Below are positions 30,104 through 42,000 of a DNA stretch of 64,000 nt, one piece after another. Position 1 is the first letter of the stretch; each line of letters begins with the position of its first letter. The stretch lies in NCBI RefSeq assembly GCF_038502225.1, contig NW_027195377.1:91001-155000 (forward strand), given 5' to 3'. The notes under the pieces were generated by a model. The model was not told the DNA's origin, did no database searches, and saw nothing but the letters and a program-made list of their open reading frames with translations. Made by a program: the position numbers and the translations under genes. The stretch comes from Cherax quadricarinatus. Lineage: Eukaryota; Arthropoda; Malacostraca; Decapoda; Parastacidae.

Positions 30104-30400
30104 GTGGCCCGGTGGCCTGGTGGCTAAAGCTCCCGCTTCACACACGGAGGGCCTGGGTTCGATTCCCGGCGGGTGAAAACATTTCGACACGTTTCCTTAC
30201 ACCTGTTGTCCTGTTCACCTAGCAGCAAATAGGTACCTGGGTGTTAGTCGACTGGTATGGGTCGCATCCTGGGGGACAATATTAAGGACCCCAATGGAAA
30301 TAAGTTAGACAGTCCTCGATGACGCACTGACTTTCTTGGGTTATCCTGGGTGGCTAACCCTCCGGGGTTAAAAATCAGAACGAAATCTTATCTTATCTTA
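30104..30400 (+). mobile_element. tRNA-derived SINE inside the copy 2 5'UTR
   Basis: Starts TGGCCCGGTGG, B box GGTTCGATTCC, ends in TCTTATCTTATCTTA. ACCGGG is present on both sides (30099-30104 and 30400-30405), and the UTR of the other copies runs through this point unbroken. The body matches the minus-strand copy at 28636. Confidence 0.9.
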
Positions 30401-30877
30401 CCGGGGTCCATCCCATTCCTTTGAGGTTCTTGGCAGTAGCGTAGTTTGCCGTGGAATCTGGATTGCCTGGGGATGTCCTGATCCCTCTCCGGTATCCTGG
30501 AGGGTGGCTTTGGGTGTCTCTCGGGCGACGGGTATATCTCTGGAAGCCACCTTTCAGATTCCGGGGGTGGTGGCCGAAGGAGGTATGCTTTGTGGCGGAT
30601 TTCCGGCCGCCCTCTCTTTTGTCCACCGAGGTAGCTTGGCAGATGTGAGGTTGCTATCCCAGATTGCCGGTTTACTGGCATGATGGGTTGGGTATGGCAC
30701 GGGTTCCATGCTGCATCTGCCCTACTTGCGGTGCTGAGGTCCTCTTGGGCACAGAGGGAGATTCCTGGCCCTTTCATTCCTCCTAGGAACTATCCCTCCC
30801 CGGTTCCCCCTTTTTTCTTTTTATTTTCTTTTCTTTCTTTTTTTTCTTAAAAACAAAAAGGAAGAAGTAACCTAACC

Positions 30878-32768
30878 ATGGCAGCCCTAGTCCATGAACC
30901 TGCTACCCCCGGGCTCCTTGATACCGCACCCCGTTCTGACCGTGCCTCGTCTTTGGACCACTCTTCGGACACTCCTCATGCCTCTACCTCTTGCCGGTGC
31001 TGTTTCCTCACCCGCTTCAGGTACTGAGGCCTCGACTGACTCCTTCGATTTATCTGACCTTCACTCTCCTCTGACTATGCTTCCGGCCTCTCCCTCTACG
31101 GTGCGGCAATTTTCGAATCGCCGGCCCATTCCATGTCCGACCAACTTTGGTCCCACTTCTAAACGCCAACGACAATTACCTGCTGATGATACTTCTCCAC
31201 CTTCTCGTTCTTCTCAGAAAAGATCGACAAGTCCTTCACTACCTTTCCACACTCAGTTTCAGACTGCACAATGGACTAAATTCTTCACTTTACGACTGAC
31301 TTCCTCTTCTGCCTATCTTTCTGACCATAGTATTGGCAAGGCACTCCTACGCCATGTTGGTAAAGATATTTCTTTTCATGCTCTTAAGAGCGGTATGTGC
31401 ATCATCACCGTACAGAATGCTACCCAGGCTCATGAGCTTTCTCGTCTTTCCCATATCGATACTGTTCCTGTCACTTTTGAAAAACATCATTCCCTCAATT
31501 CTTGTAGTGGTACCGTCATTCTGCCCCATACCATAGTTCAACAAAATTTTCAGACATGTGGCACTGACATTCTTGAACAGCTGGAACTCCAAGATCTCCC
31601 AATCCTCAAGGTAGACACTTATGTTCTTCCTGCCCGCGGGTGGAGACGATACCCTAGCAATGTGGCTCGTTTAACTTTGGACAGTCGTGAACTCCCATCC
31701 TCAGTTTATGTAGCAGGACATTAGTTACAAGTTCGAAAGGTGATCCCTACATCGCAACAGTGTAGAAATTGCTGGCGATTTGGCCATCCAGCGAAATATT
31801 GCAGATCTATCGCCGAATGCCCGGTCTGTGGTGCCGATGACCATTCTAATATGCCTTGCAATCGACCTCCCTCTTGACTTAATTGTCATGAGGCTCACCC
31901 TTCGTACTCTCGCTGTTGTCAAGTCTACTTAAACGAGCTGGAAATCCATTACCTCAAAGAGGCAGAAGGTCTCCCTTATGCCATGGCAGTTTCTCATCTC
32001 CGCCTCCAAGGGAGACTACCTCATGTTTCTTATTCCCGTGTTTCAAAACGTCCCCCCACTTCTGGGATCCCATCTTCTGTATCTAATTCTGTATCTAATT
32101 CTTTTGCTGTTGTAGGCTCAGACATCCCTACTTCAACGCCTCAGTCTGATCTCGCTTCTTCGTGTTCTCCCTCACAAGCCTCAGTAGCGACGAGATCTCG
32201 TATGACACCTCCTCCTAATCGTCCCTCTACTTCTCAAAAGTCAAAAACGGTCCGTTAACACCTCCTACCCATCTTCCACCTCCTCATTTTACCTTCCCTG
32301 TCTCTGTACCTGGTTCTTCCCCTCTCACTGGCTCTGTTACAAGTGTAGAGGTTCACCCTCCTCCTCATACTGTACCTTCCTTCCCTGTTCCCTCCCAAGT
32401 TTCCTCCTCTTCTGCCACCTACCAGGTTTCTGCCTCTTCTGTCCCCTTCCACGCTTCTCCAGTTCCCTCCACCCTTTCGTCCCCCCCTACCTTGGTACAG
32501 TCCATTACAGTTCCAATCTTTACTCATCCTCCCCGTACCATTTCCAATATTGTCTCCCATACGACATCTCTGAATTCCGAAACACTTGAAGCAATCTCTG
32601 AATATATTGCAGAGACCAAACCATCAATGGACACTGATCCACCCTCCATTCCTTCTCTCTCCTCTGCTCCATCTGCACAACTCCTTTCTTCACAGCGCAT
32701 CATTCCTTCGCTGCTTGAATGTTTTCCACTGCCTCTGCATGTGGACTTTTCTAACCCCTCTAGTCCGT
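30878..32768 (+). pseudogene. I-clade ORF1, copy 2, broken
   Basis: Homologous to 16920-18852. A two-base deletion near 30988 shifts the frame, and the frame recovered at 30894-31724 ends at a TAG replacing the Arg codon after GH in the domain before the zinc knuckles. The third knuckle has a TGA in place of its first Cys codon (about 31876), and another shift lies near 32245. The C-terminal tail (SETLEAISEYIAETK to SNPSSP, stop at 32768) is in frame with itself. Confidence 0.88.
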
Positions 32769-32814
32769 AGGAGCCCTTACCTGCAGATTTCAGGTATCTT
32801 TATCATTGCCAATC

Positions 32815-32917
32815 ATGGCCTATTTACAGTGGAATATATGAGGCCTCAGGGGTAATCGGGGTGAGCTTCAGATGTTACTCTCCCAGTTTTCCCCTGTTGG
32901 TGTTTGCTTACAGGAAC
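32815..32917 (+). pseudogene. I-clade ORF2, copy 2, first 34 codons
   Basis: ATG at 32815 begins the endonuclease, with a TGA replacing the Arg codon of NIRGL. The frame is cut at 32917 by the Gypsy element and continues at 39074. Confidence 0.85.
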
Positions 32918-33716
32918 TGTGAAGGCTTACTCAGCCCTGTAACAACTTCAGACAGTATTACCAAGCCTGGCTCCTCCTCAGGAAAATTAATGAATAGAAG
33001 AAGAAATAACAGACAAACATAAACACTTTATTATATAGAAAATATAAAATATAAAACACTTAAATATGAAATATTAATCCTACATTAAAGAAAATGAAAA
33101 ATAAAAAATATAAATGATAACTGAATTCAACGCTAATATAAAACTTGGGTGTCTGGTGTTGGTGACACTGCTTGTTGAAATCGTAGCCGTTGCCGATGAT
33201 GGGGGTGGGGTCGCAGGTGTTGGTTACAACCCACTGGCTAGTTCTTCACAGTATAGCCTTGAGTATTCTATCCCGATGACAGGAAAGCAGGTTCTTTACC
33301 GCTGCAATGATAAAGGGTTACGTCCTGCAATTTCATACAGGTGCACAGGTAATTAAATCCAAAAAGGGGAAGTCTCAGGAAGTTAGTCCATCTCCATCAA
33401 TTCTACTCGTTGACTGGCAGGTGACCGTCTCTGTCATCCAAGAGTAGTGCTGGGAGCTGTGAGTTTAGTGATTGCTGTTTGGACCAGAGCCCCACACGTC
33501 ACCTTTTGGGGGGGGAAGAAGGAGGGGAAAGGATAGCGGGAGCTAGACTGACCTTACCTTAACAAGCAGTCGGCAATCAAACTATCACTTTCGGGGTGGG
33601 GGAAAAAAGGCGGGAATAGCGGGAGCTTGACTTACCCTACCATAAGTAGCCAGCAATGAAACTATTGTTACTATATACTCCCTCGCTACTCCTATCTATT
33701 GAACTTTTCCCTCACA
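32918..33716 (-). repeat. LTR of the Gypsy element (3' LTR), 799 bp
   Basis: On the minus strand it starts TGTGAGGG next to a purine-rich tract and ends ...GCCTTCACA at the insertion point. An AATAAA polyadenylation-like signal is at about 33028 on that strand, near the 3' end. Its counterpart at the right end is missing apart from its last bases. Confidence 0.75.
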
Positions 33717-33728
33717 CTCCCCCATACC
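33717..33728 (-). other. Polypurine tract
   Basis: GGTATGGGGGAG on the minus strand, directly before the LTR start TGTGAG. It is the expected primer for plus-strand synthesis. Confidence 0.7.
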
Positions 33729-33807
33729 AAGACTTATAGTCAAGGAGTATAAGAAGAATAGGCGAGGAAAAAGTTCTAACATGTGGAAGTCGCGTAAGGC
33801 AACAAAT

Positions 33808-34205
33808 CTACTGACTGTCATGACTAAACCAGTCAGAGAAATAATTGGATGAACCATTGATATACACAATATGAAACTTAAAAGCCTGGAGTGCCAATGT
33901 CCACCTCAAGAGGCGACTGTTGGTTCCCTTAAAAGTTTCTAGGTATATCAAAGGTTTGTGGTCCATTTCTAAAATGAATTCTTTTCCCAGCAAATAAAAT
34001 TTAAGTTTGGAGATACCCCACACAAGGGCTAAACATTCCTTTTCTATTGTGGAGTATCTCGTTTCTGCGCGAAGGAGTTTCCGGCTTAGGAAGCATACAG
34101 GGAAGGGAGTACCATCATGGTATTGTAGTAACACTGCACCTAAGCCAGTATTGGAGGCATCAGTTCTTAAAATGTTTTATTAATATCTGGAATCTTAAGT
34201 ATAAG
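33808..34205 (-). pseudogene. Gypsy RNase H domain
   Basis: TDASNTGLGAVLLQ, then IEKECLALVWG and EMDHKPLIYL, the three acidic motifs of Ty3/Gypsy RNase H. The block ends with a stop at 33808 shortly before the LTR. The frame before TDAS is broken from the RT ORF near 34205-34240. It is the last coding domain, so no integrase follows it. Confidence 0.85.
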
Positions 34206-34238
34206 GTCTTTTGAAAAGATACTTTTAATCTCATTAAG

Positions 34239-35144
34239 CTATTCTCGAGCTACGTCAGAAAGTTCAAGAGGTTCCTTCACAGACTTTTTAAGGAAGTCGG
34301 ATAAGATGCCTGTAACATAAGTAAGGTTCGGGATAAACCGTGCATAAAAATTTGCAGAACCAAGAAAGCTACGCATGAGCTTCTTGGTTTTGGGGAATTT
34401 AAATTCTAATAAAGCTTTGATCTTACTGGGGAGAGGCTGCAGAGAGTTATTAGAAAGTATCAGTCCAAGATATCTAATCTTGTTATACCCAAGGAAGCAT
34501 TTCTTTGGTTTGGCAGTGAGGCCATGTGAGTGTAACCTACGCAAAACTGATGTTAATGTTTGGATATGTTCGCCCCACGTGGATGTCATTACGTAAATGT
34601 TATCAAAATAAACTGAAACATTTGGCATATTACCCAAGACCTTTCTCATCAGTCTCACGTAGGTAGCACAGGCAGTTACCAAACCGAAGGGCATAGTTCT
34701 ATATTGCATCAGTCCTTGGTGTGTAGGAAAAGCGGTGTACTGCTTAGAAGAAGGATCTAACATTACTTGATGATATGCCTGCGCAATATCAATCTCTGAA
34801 AAGAAGGAAGAGTCATAAAATTTGTGTAGATCGCTATCTATTAAGGGCATAGGCTCAGCATCCCACCGAGTTATAGCATTGAGGCCTCTGAAGTCAATAG
34901 CAAGTCTATATGAATTATCCTCCTCCTTAACCATGACTACTGGTGAACAATATGAAGATACTGAAGGTTCAATGATCTTTAGTTTTAATAATTTGTCTAC
35001 CTCTCGGTCAAATGCATCCCTAAGGTGAACTGGAACTGGGTATAATTTTCGTTTGATAGGATTGTCTGTCACTAAGTCAATCTTATGGACTACCGTGGAG
35101 GTAACACCTGGAATATCAGTAAAGACGTCTGAAAAGTTACACAT
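34239..35144 (-). pseudogene. Gypsy reverse transcriptase, catalytic box mutated
   Basis: 302-codon frame with the Gypsy RT blocks: VTSTVVHKIDL, PVPVHLRDAF, SYCSPVVMVKEEDNSYRL, AIDFRGLNAIT, FSEIDIAQAYHQVML, YRTMPFGLVTACATYVRLM, VYFDNIYVM, PKKCFLGYNKIRYLGLILS, FLGSANFYARFIPN. The catalytic box normally reads YxDD; here it is YFDN, so a metal-binding Asp is lost. The frame is shifted by one base from the integrase frame at about 35145. Confidence 0.9.
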
Positions 35145-36062
35145 TGAAGTAGTTCATGTCTCTTATGGTCATCCAAAGATTCATTAATATTAATGTTGGT
35201 TGCGTCCGAGTGGTCAAGAGTCACCAAGTCATGTAGTTCTTCATCATAGTCTAAGTTAGAGGTGTCAATTACGCACACCTTACATTCTTCAGTTGTCGTA
35301 TCAAGTTCGTGTGGAAAAACTAAGTCAAAGGTATTAAGGCAGTTGACCGAATTTCTTTGGTAATATTTCTTAAGGATGTTGATATGATAAAGCTTAGGTT
35401 TCCCCTTGACTTCTATGAGGTAGTCAACTTTCCCACAAATTTTTAATACTTTATATGGACCTTTCCATGCTACTAATAATTTATTTGACTTGATAGGCAA
35501 AAGCACCAGAACTTCATCCCCTACTTTAAAACTTCTCCTCTGACTTTTGGAATCAAAATAGGTTTTGTACTGGTCCATTGACAAACTTAAGTTTTTCGAA
35601 ACTATGTCAGAGGTCTCCTCAAATTTGGATCTAAGGTCAAGGAGAAACTGGTAAGAAGACTGAACCTCAGCACTCACCTCCTCATTAGTCCATAAGTCAT
35701 GAAGGATGGACAATGGGCCTCTGGCCTGTCTACCATAGAGAAGTTCAAAAGGTGAAAACCCCAAAGAGTCACTGGGAAATTCCCTCATGGCAAACAAAGC
35801 ACAGTGTAGGTAACGATGCCACTCCTTAGGTTTAAGGGAGCAAAGTTTCCTTAAAATGGACTTGAGAATCGAATGCTGGCGCTCAATCCTCCCATTTCAG
35901 CTGGGATGATAGGGTGTGGTGAAGAGAGGCTTCACTCCCAGAAGTTGGTATAGATGTTGCATTAAGTCAGATGTGAATTGTGTCCCACAGTCAGACAAAA
36001 TTTCTCTAGGGATGCCCACTCTGGAGAAGATGGACAAAAGGGCTTCAGCCACCTCTGTAGTA
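35090..36062 (-). pseudogene. Gypsy integrase, core end and C-terminal domain
   Basis: Continues the integrase after a one- or two-base shift at about 36063: ILSDCGTQF (second catalytic Asp), TTPYHP, then a TGA at 35897-35899, then GRIERQHSI (catalytic Glu). After that come FELLYGRQARGPLS, FKVGDEVLVLLP and WKGPYKVL, the usual integrase C-terminal fold. The frame runs on beyond 35145 into a linker before RT. Confidence 0.87.
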
Positions 36063-38431
36063 GTTTAAGGGTATGGCTTCAGGAAAACTCGAAGCATAAT
36101 CAACTAATGTTAATATATATCTATGTCCCCCAGATGTAAGTGGTGATAGAGGACCAACGATGTCAATAGCTACTCTTTCAAAGGGTACCATAAAGACTGG
36201 CATTTTGACCATAGGTACTCGCCTGGTACCTCGGGAGGATGACAGTTGGCAAACTTTACACGATCTACAATAGGTAGTGACATCTGAGGACATTTTTGGC
36301 CAAAAATAGGTTTCCCTAATTTTATTTAAGGTTTTACGATGCGAGAAATGTCCGGCCACTGGCAGGTCATGAGCCATTTTAAGAACAGTCTCTCTGCATT
36401 GACTTGGAACAACTAAGATGGAATAGTCTATCTCATCTGAATTTAATTTGATTACTGACTTGTACAAGATACCTTTTATATATTCAAATTTATATGAAAA
36501 GTTTTTCCTTTGGATAACTTGATTTTGTTTAGCGGCATTATGGCAATTCTGAAGAGAAGGGCAATTACGTTGTAAATTGACAAAGGAGTCCTTCGATATA
36601 TCTAAAGGCTTAAAGTCAGGGAAAATCAAAGGATGAACAGTAGGAGAAGCCTGGGCTTTGGTCTGAGCCCTAGTCAAGACATTTATGGTATCGGAGGTGA
36701 TATCTTCACTTTCATCTAACAAGTGAACCGGTGATCCTACTACCTCGCTTTCGAGAGTAGCATCACTGGTTTTTAATCCCACATGAGTCTCACAAGACAT
36801 TGTCTCATCTGAACTTTCGAGGGGCTTCTCTGACTCTACAGGAAGAGGATCTGAAACACTTATGTCCACCTTTGGTGATGAAAGGCCAACCTCAGAAGGA
36901 AGAATGGCACCTTTTACATTACCTATTAGTACGGAGCAAGAAGTGATGGGAGCTAGTACGGCTTCAGACCAACCTGTGAACCATTTAGACCTAATGTAAC
37001 AACGGATGGTAGGAAAAGTGTCCGTACGGCCCAAGTAGTCTGAAAGTATAGCAGAGGAATGAGTTTCTTTAAGGTTAGGGAACAGCTTATCAGAAATGAC
37101 TATAAATGTGCATCCAGTGTCTCGTAAAATGGTAGATACATTAAGTCCATTAACTGTTCCTGAACAGAAGGGTGCTTGGCCATTACAGTCTTTAAAACAT
37201 CTTCCAACTTTTTGGACCTTCTTAGAAGGACAATCTGGACGTTTATGTCCCTTAACACCACACAAATGACAAACACGAATAAAAGAAGTCATTTTACTTT
37301 CCACTAGAGGCTTTGATTTCTTAAGGTCTGATGAACCCTTACCCTTAGGGTTCGATCCCATTAGGTCTTTATAGGAATTGTGAGTCTCAGCACACAGGTC
37401 AGCAGCCTCAGCAACTTCCTCAGCTTTAATCAGGTTACATTCTCTGATGAATGTTCGTATCTGGTGAGGAAGAGCTGTCAGGAACTGGTCAGTAACCATG
37501 AATTCTCTAAGAGATTCATAACTGTGATCAATTCCTGAACTCTCTATCCAAAAGTCGAACAAACGAAAGAGTGTTACCTGTAACTGCTGAAAGTTCTGGC
37601 CAGGCTGTAAGGTGGCATACCTGAAATCTTTCCTGTAAGAATTAGTGGTTTTTTGATATGCTTTAAGGATTGCCTTCTTCAGTAGGTTATAATTACATAT
37701 AATATCCTGCGACAAAGTTGCATAGATATTCAAAGCATTACCAGAAAATAACATTCCTAACCTGGTAGCCCAGGTGTCAGCAGGCCATTCACAGAGGGTG
37801 GCGGTATTTTCAAACCTGATAATGTATGAAGTTATGTCTTCCCCCTCTGTGAAGGGAGGTAAATTAGGTGTTGGAATATGTGCACTAGCTGCATGAAATT
37901 CAATTACTCCTTCCTCTAATTGTTGTTGTGTAAGAGTTTTTATTCTCTAATTCAAGGCGAGATTTTTTGAGCTCACAATCCTTTTCTCTCTCTATTAACT
38001 CATGCTCTCTAGCTTTTTCCCCACGTTCTCTAGCATTTTCCTCAACTTCTCTATCCTTTGCTCTTTCCTCAAGTTCTCTTATTTTAGCCTATTCCTCACG
38101 TATTTTAGCCTGTTCCTCACGTTCTCTATCCTTTGCTCTTTCCTCAAGTTCTCTTAATTTAACTTGTTCTTCACATACTCTAGCTCTCTCCTCACGATCA
38201 AGTCTATCACGCTCCTTTTTGTCTTCTCTCTTTCTGTCTTTCTTGGATTTCTCTCTCAATTCTCTCTCTCTCCTTTTTCTCTTCTCTTTCCCTTTCTAAC
38301 TGTCTTTCTTCTCTCTCAATTCTCTCTCTTTCAAGTCTTTCCTGGATCTTAGCACTAATGAAAGATTCTAAATTTTTCCCTGTTATTCCTAACTTACTTC
38401 CAGCATTCATCCAAAACTGGCATTCCTCCAT
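36045..38431 (-). pseudogene. Gypsy Gag, protease and integrase N-terminal part
   Basis: The N-terminus is at 38431 (MEECQFWMNAGSKLGI), followed by a long Glu/Arg/Lys coiled coil in two frames (shifts near 38206 and 37940). Then a Gag core (EGEDITSYIIRFENTA, PHQIRTFIREC), a zinc knuckle CHLCGVKGHKRPDC, and a protease with active site LRDTGCTF. A spacer of about 130 residues follows, then the integrase zinc-binding HHCC domain (GHFSHRKTLNKIR, CRSCKVCQ) and the first catalytic Asp in FERVAIDIVGPL. The stop at 36045 is a frameshift. The arrangement shows integrase fused downstream of protease, before RT. Confidence 0.88.
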
Positions 38432-38982
38432 ATTTGCAAAAATAACTTAAACTATTAGGGGAAATGAAACGAGTATTAAAGAAAATGGAGGGTTCAATTC
38501 CTGCTCCACTCAAACTGTAAATAAACCAGAGGGCTCTATCCCTGCTTCAATTCAACAATATGAATTAATGAAAACGAAGGGTTCTATGCCGGCTCCGAGC
38601 AAACAGTAAGTAGAATGGGGTCACTTGACCATCCAATCTTCTCACCAACAAATCAAGAGTGTCCTACGACAGTTCCCTTGATAAAATAAAGAGCTCAATG
38701 AAACAAATTGTCACTGGAAAATCTCGGGTCCCTAGAGTCTAATCCTCCAAAGTGTTTCAAGCTCACACAAAAAATAGATGGCAGAATTAACTAGTATTCC
38801 TGCCTTGACTTGACTTACAATAAATTGAGACTATAACAATCACCAAATCTTTCAAATACCTGTACTGTAGTCCTACCATAGAGAACGATTACTCGTGGCT
38901 GGTGGTAACTGTCTGTGGTATGCGGCGTTGAAGTTCCAATGGTAGATTCGAGATGGAGTTGAATCTTGATTCAGTCGAGTTG

Positions 38983-39000
38983 ATCCTGGCAAGGTCGCCA
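38983..39000 (-). other. Primer binding site
   Basis: On the minus strand TGGCGACCTTGCCAGGAT, 2 nt downstream of the LTR-derived end at 39003. It is complementary to a tRNA 3' end finishing in CCA; the sequence looks like a tRNA-Arg acceptor end, tentative. It confirms the minus-strand 5' end of the Gypsy element. Confidence 0.7.
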
Positions 39001-39002
39001 CT

Positions 39003-39068
39003 TGTGAAGGCTTAACCAGCCTTGGTAATACTGTCTGAAGTTGTTACAGGGCTGAGTAAGCCTTCACA
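39003..39068. repeat. 66-bp aberrant right LTR: inverted LTR end
   Basis: Starts TGTGAAGGCTTA and ends TAAGCCTTCACA. Bases 39016-39068 are the inverted complement of 32918-32970 with one mismatch, while 39003-39021 repeat the LTR end in direct orientation. The rest of a 799-bp LTR is absent. See findings. Confidence 0.85.
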
Positions 39069-39073
39069 GGAAC

Positions 39074-42000
39074 CAAAATTACACTCTGCTGTTATCTCTC
39101 CCGTCTCAGGCTATAATTTATTGTATTCTTCAGATCCTTTTCCTGATGGGACCTTTAATGAAAGTGCCCTTCTTCTACGCACTGATATTCCATACCATCA
39201 GCTATTTGTTCGTACTTCTCTGCATTACACTGCAGCCCGTATCCACTTGCATAGGTGGTATACGCTCTGTTCTTTATATCTCTCTCCTTCTCGGGCATTA
39301 TCTATTCCGGATATTGCCTTTCTTGTTTCATCATTACCGCCACCAATTCTGTTACTTGGCGATTTTAATGCCCACCATTTCCTCTGGGGGGGGTCTCACT
39401 GTGTTTCACGTGGCATTCAGTTAGAGGCTTTTCTTGCCACCCACCCCCTCCATGTTTTAAATACAGGTACACCCATTTTGATCCTCAGACTCACACTCTC
39501 TCTTGCCTCGATCTCTCAGTCTGCTCTTCCTCTGCCGCATTAGACTTCACTTGGTCTGTTCTCCCAGACTTACATGACAGTGATCATTTCCCAATCATTC
39601 TTACTTCCCCTTCATATTCACCACCTCTTTGCATCCCACGCTGGCAATTTGATCAGGCAAATTGGAACCTTTACTCACACCTAACTGTTTTTAGAGAGGT
39701 TCCTTCTTCGTCCTCCATCGATGAGCTTTTACACCTCTTCTCGTCCTCCGTTTTAACTGCAGCTTCTAATTGTATACCCCAAACTTCGGGCAGACATTCT
39801 CAGAAATGCGTGCCTTGGTGGTCTCCTGCTTGTGCTCGTGCAGTACGTTTGAAACGCGCTGCATGGGGCAGGTACCGGTACAATAGAACCGATGAGAGAC
39901 TTCTTGATTTTAAGCAGAAGCGTGCGATCGCTCGCCGTGTCATCCGTGACGCTAAACGCACTTGCTGGCGAGATTATGTCTCCACCATCATCTCTGCTTC
40001 CTCTATGAGTGCAGTCTGGAAAAAAGTATGAAAACTGAGTGGTAAATATTCTCCTGACCCGGCTCCTGTTCTGCGGGTTGCCGGTGTTGATATAGCAAAC
40101 CCACTAGATGTTGCCAATGAAATTGGCAATCATCTGGTCTGTATTTCTCAGAGACTCCATCTATTCCCCTCATTTCTTTCCTTAAAGTCTGCGAGAGAGT
40201 TAGCGCCCTTTGACTTTTCTTCTCTCAGAGAAGAACAGTATAATGTGCCTTTTACACTTCAAAAACTGGAGGCAACACTCTCAGCTTGCCGATCATCGGC
40301 AGCTGTGCCCGACGACATTCATATTCGTATGCTACAACATTTACATCAGTCAGCCCTTGCAGTTCTATTACGCCTTTACAATCTTATTTGGTCACAAGGA
40401 GTTCATCCACAGCTGTGGAAATCCGCCATTGCTCTCTCTTTCCGCAAACCAGGCACTACGGGACATGAAGCCTTCCACTATCGTCCCATTGCTTTTACCA
40501 GTGCAGTTTGCAAAGTGATGGAATGCCTAGTAAATAGACGTTTAGTGTGGTATTTAGAAACACACAACAGTCTCTCCACTCGTCAATATGGCTTTCATAA
40601 GGGACGTTCTACCATAGACCCCTTACTTTGCTTGGATACGTATGTTCGTAATGCCTTTGCGAATAACCACTCAGTTATTGCCATATTTTTTGACCTTGAG
40701 AAGGCATATGACACAACTTGGAGGTATCATATTTTAGCCCAAGCCCACTCCTTAGGCCTTCGAGGCAATCTACCATCCTTCCTTAAGAACTTTTTAACTG
40801 ACAGGCATTTGTGTTCGGGTTAATAATGTGCTCTCCCCGGACTTTATCCAAGCTGAAGGTGTCCCCCAGGGATGTGTTCTGAGCACAACGCTTTTTCTCC
40901 TTGCTACTAATGACTTGGCCTCTAGTCTTCCATCAAATATTTGGTCATCACACTATGTTGATGACTTCGCTATTGCCTGTGCAGGTGCTGACTGTGACCT
41001 CATTACAGTTTCTCTCCAGCATGCAGTCGACCGTGTTTCCAATTGGGCCACCACACATGGGTTTAAATTTTCCAGCTTTAAAACCCACCAAATTACTTTC
41101 ACTAGACGCTCTGTCATCTCCGATCATCCTTTGTACCTCTATGGCTCCCGTATCCCTGAACGTGATACAGTCAAGTTTCTGGGCCTCCTCTTTGACCGTA
41201 GGTTATCCTGGAAACCTCACATTACCTCTCTGAAGGCAACTTGTCACAGCCGGCTGAACCTTCTTAAAACCCTTGCTCATCTTTCATGGGGAGCTGATTG
41301 TCGAACCCTCCTTCGCCTTCGTTCCACCCTCATTTTATCGAAACTTGATTATGGTGACCAGATCTATTCAGCAGCATCTCCTGCTACTCTCTCTAGCCTT
41401 AACCCCATTCATCACCAAGGATTACGTTTATACCTTGGTGCTTTTCGCTCTTCCCCTGTCGAGAGCCTCTATGCAGAAGCGAATGTTCCATCCTTATCCG
41501 ATCGCTGTGATGCCCATTGCCTTCGCTACTATGTACGCTCTCATGATCTCCGCAATCCTTCCATTTATAGAATGGTCACTGATATTAGTAGACATTCTTT
41601 ATTTGTTCGCCGCCCCTGTTTACTCCGTCCCTTCTCTCTTCGCCTTCATTCGCTCTTGTCTTCTCTTCAATTACCACCTTTCTATGTTCATGTAGCATCT
41701 CACTTTTCCCTACCCCCCTGGGAAGTTCCAGCTGTTCGAGTCTGTTCTTTCTCTCTCCCTAGCTCGAAAGCCCAACTGTCTACAGTCGCTTCCCGCTCTC
41801 TTTTTCTTGACCACTTTCACTCTCATTCTCATGCCATTGCTGTGTACACAGATGGCTCTAAGTCTTCTGACAGCGTAGGATTCGCAGCAGTGTTTCCGGA
41901 CAGCGTCGTACGAGGGCATTTACTATCTTTGGCTAGTATTTTTACTGCTGAATTGTATGCCATACTTACAGCACTTATCCGTATTGCATCTATGCCTGTG

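Larger units (their letters stand above)
32918..39068 (-). mobile_element. Ty3/Gypsy-type LTR element with Gmr1-like gene order
   Basis: 6151 bp between 5-bp duplications GGAAC (32913-32917 and 39069-39073). On the minus strand the order is Gag, protease, integrase, RT, RNase H. Placing integrase before RT is the Copia order; within Gypsy-type elements it defines the Gmr1-like group. The left end is a 799-bp LTR (32918-33716), but the right end is only a 66-bp inverted piece of LTR end. All genes carry breaks. Confidence 0.88.

Noticed and set aside
30104..30180. Functional tRNA gene
   Set aside because: It has A and B boxes but a mismatched anticodon stem, a 220-bp unrelated body, a (TCTTA)n tail and a target duplication: a SINE head.
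32918..39068. DIRS-like element, because the ends are inverted repeats
   Set aside because: There is a DDE integrase, a protease, a primer site, a polypurine tract and a 5-bp target duplication, and no tyrosine recombinase. It is an LTR element with an abnormal end.
39003..39068. A genuine 66-bp LTR
   Set aside because: The other end has a 799-bp LTR starting at a proper polypurine tract, and most of the 66 bp is inverted relative to it.
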